A stretch of 13,251 nt of DNA. Source: Thermoanaerobaculia bacterium. Lineage in GTDB: Bacteria > Acidobacteriota > Thermoanaerobaculia > Multivoradales > UBA5704. Both the position numbers and the translations under genes were made by a program. A model generated the notes under the pieces. The model was not told where the DNA came from. It saw only the letters and a list, made by a program, of their open reading frames with translations, and did no database searches. Positions 12,288 through 13,251 of this stretch are shown in pieces; positions within the stretch are counted from its first letter, which is position 1; each line of letters opens with the position of its first letter. Location: NCBI GenBank assembly GCA_030150965.1, contig JASLEW010000270.1, positions 1-13,251 of the forward strand, read 5' to 3'.

Positions 12288-13251
12288 GTGGCGTCGCCGC
12301 CGCGACCGCGCCCTCCATGGCGGAGACCTGGCACATCTCGGCGGACCTCTGCCGGCGCTTTCTCGAAGAGCGGGTCTCGGCCCCGGAGAAGCGCGCATTC
12401 GTGCGCCACCTTGTCGGCCAATGCGACGAGTGCCTCGGCCTCCTCGGGCGCATCGTCGCCGAGGGCGGCTACTGGTTCGGCCCCCGCGGCGTGAAGGCGT
12501 TTGCCGAGGGCGACTACGCCGCCGCCTTCCAAGCCGCCTTGAAGTTCGCGACGCGCGCGCAGCGGCGACTCGCGGAGGAGCACCTGCGCGGCTGGGCGCA
12601 CTGGTCGGCCCTGGACCCGCTCCTGCCGCAGGAGCGCTTGTCAGCGATCATCGAGCATCGGGACTGGCACCATTGGGGGCTTTTCCGGGCGCTCCTCGAT
12701 GCCGCCCGTTGGTATCGCGCCCGCGATCCCCTGGAGGCGGCCGACATCGTAGAGCTCGCGCTCGCTGTCGCAGAGTTCCTGAGCCCCTACGGCGTGGGCG
12801 ATGAGGCGGCGGCGCGGGACATGCGCGCGAGGGCCTACGCCATGCTCGCGGACTGCAAGCGAATGGCGGGCGACCTCGACGGCGCGCGCACGGCAATCGC
12901 GGAGATGTGGCGCTGGAACGAGGAGGGCCTGGGCGAACCGCTCGACAAGGCGCACCTGTGGCGGGTCGACGCTTCCTACGCTGCGGCCGTCGGCGAGTTC
13001 GAGACGGCGGAGACCATCCTTGAGAAGGCGCTCTCCCTCTACCTCGCGGCGAACGAGCGCCACCTTCAGGGCCGGACTCTGATCCAGATGGGCGAGACCG
13101 TGGGCTACGTGAACCCGGACCGCGGCATCGCCCATATCGAGCACGGGCTCCAACTTTTGAATGCCGTGCGCGAGCCGCGCATGGAACTGCGGGCAGAGCA
13201 CCACCTCGCGGAGTTCCTGTGTCTCGCCGGGAGGCCAGAGGAGGCGCTCGC
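12284..13251 (+). CDS. zf-HC2/TPR protein, C-terminus beyond the window
   Basis: The start at ATG 12284 overlaps the acetyltransferase stop (ATGA); an alternative ATG at 12317 would give MAETWHIS. The frame is open to the right edge with 322 residues visible. The N-terminus has WHISADLCRRFLEE...RHLVGQCDECLG, giving a candidate zinc set of His17, His42, Cys47 and Cys50; His42 to Cys47 is one residue longer than the usual H-x3-C. Then come helical repeats typical of TPRs, for example FAEGDYAAAFQAAL, GDLDGARTAIAEM, GEFETAETILEKALSLY and DRGIAHIEHGLQLL. It resembles the minus-strand TPR protein in layout but not in detailed sequence. Similar HC2/TPR proteins in this lineage often lie near sigma-factor genes; none is visible here. 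Confidence 0.82.
   Translation, partial: MSGVAAATAPSMAETWHISADLCRRFLEERVSAPEKRAFVRHLVGQCDECLGLLGRIVAEGGYWFGPRGVKAFAEGDYAAAFQAALKFATRAQRRLAEEHLRGWAHWSALDPLLPQERLSAIIEHRDWHHWGLFRALLDAARWYRARDPLEAADIVELALAVAEFLSPYGVGDEAAARDMRARAYAMLADCKRMAGDLDGARTAIAEMWRWNEEGLGEPLDKAHLWRVDASYAAAVGEFETAETILEKALSLYLAANERHLQGRTLIQMGETVGYVNPDRGIAHIEHGLQLLNAVREPRMELRAEHHLAEFLCLAGRPEEAL

Overview
This window is a GC-rich chromosomal segment, with one sharply AT-richer island near 8.2-8.4 kb. I think it comes from an uncultured or poorly studied bacterium, most likely an Acidobacteriota (Thermoanaerobaculia-like) lineage. The clues are long zf-HC2/TPR proteins, a secreted protein ending in duplicated beta-rich 'WHNQFNDT' domains, and a transglutaminase protein heavily padded with Ala/Pro. 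The assignment rests on protein style only; there is no rRNA or marker gene.

Left part (1-5.0 kb). The largest left-hand gene is on the minus strand and runs off the left edge: an exported transglutaminase-like protein with an intact Cys-His-Asp triad. Diverging from it is a Gfo/Idh/MocA-type oxidoreductase homologue with a good Rossmann motif. It carries Arg where the catalytic Lys is expected and appears to lack the catalytic His, so it may be a pseudoenzyme. It converges, across a GC hairpin, on a secreted protein made of a PPC-like domain plus two copies of a C-terminal beta-rich domain.

Middle part (5.2-8.85 kb). This is a decayed [NiFe]-hydrogenase maturation locus on the minus strand joined to remnants of a mobile or plasmid-like element. 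In transcription order there are: an ATPase remnant with a damaged Walker A; a hydrogenase maturation protease lacking its N-terminus; an apparently intact nickel/cobalt transporter with a His-rich loop; a purine-rich spacer; the first three codons of hypC joined directly to the middle of hypD; hypD with a further one-base frameshift; an Ala/Pro repeat ORF; and only the last 25-30 codons of hypF. A plus-strand ORF with an in-frame amber stop and a strong intrinsic terminator ends this region. Genuine decay is the simplest reading, but so many internal deletions also call for checking the assembly.

Right part (8.9-13.25 kb). A very long TPR protein with an N-terminal zf-HC2-like motif and an internal duplication lies on the minus strand. 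Just upstream and co-directional is a 31-codon ORF for a hydrophobic leader followed by SSNPPDPDYGGGLDPNG, and between the two sit two tandem hairpins. Diverging from these are a GNAT acetyltransferase and, overlapping it by ATGA, a second zf-HC2/TPR gene that runs off the right edge. A tiny exportable peptide next to TPR proteins resembles peptide-receptor (RRNPP-like) loci. This is the best candidate here for an undescribed system, but it is inference only.
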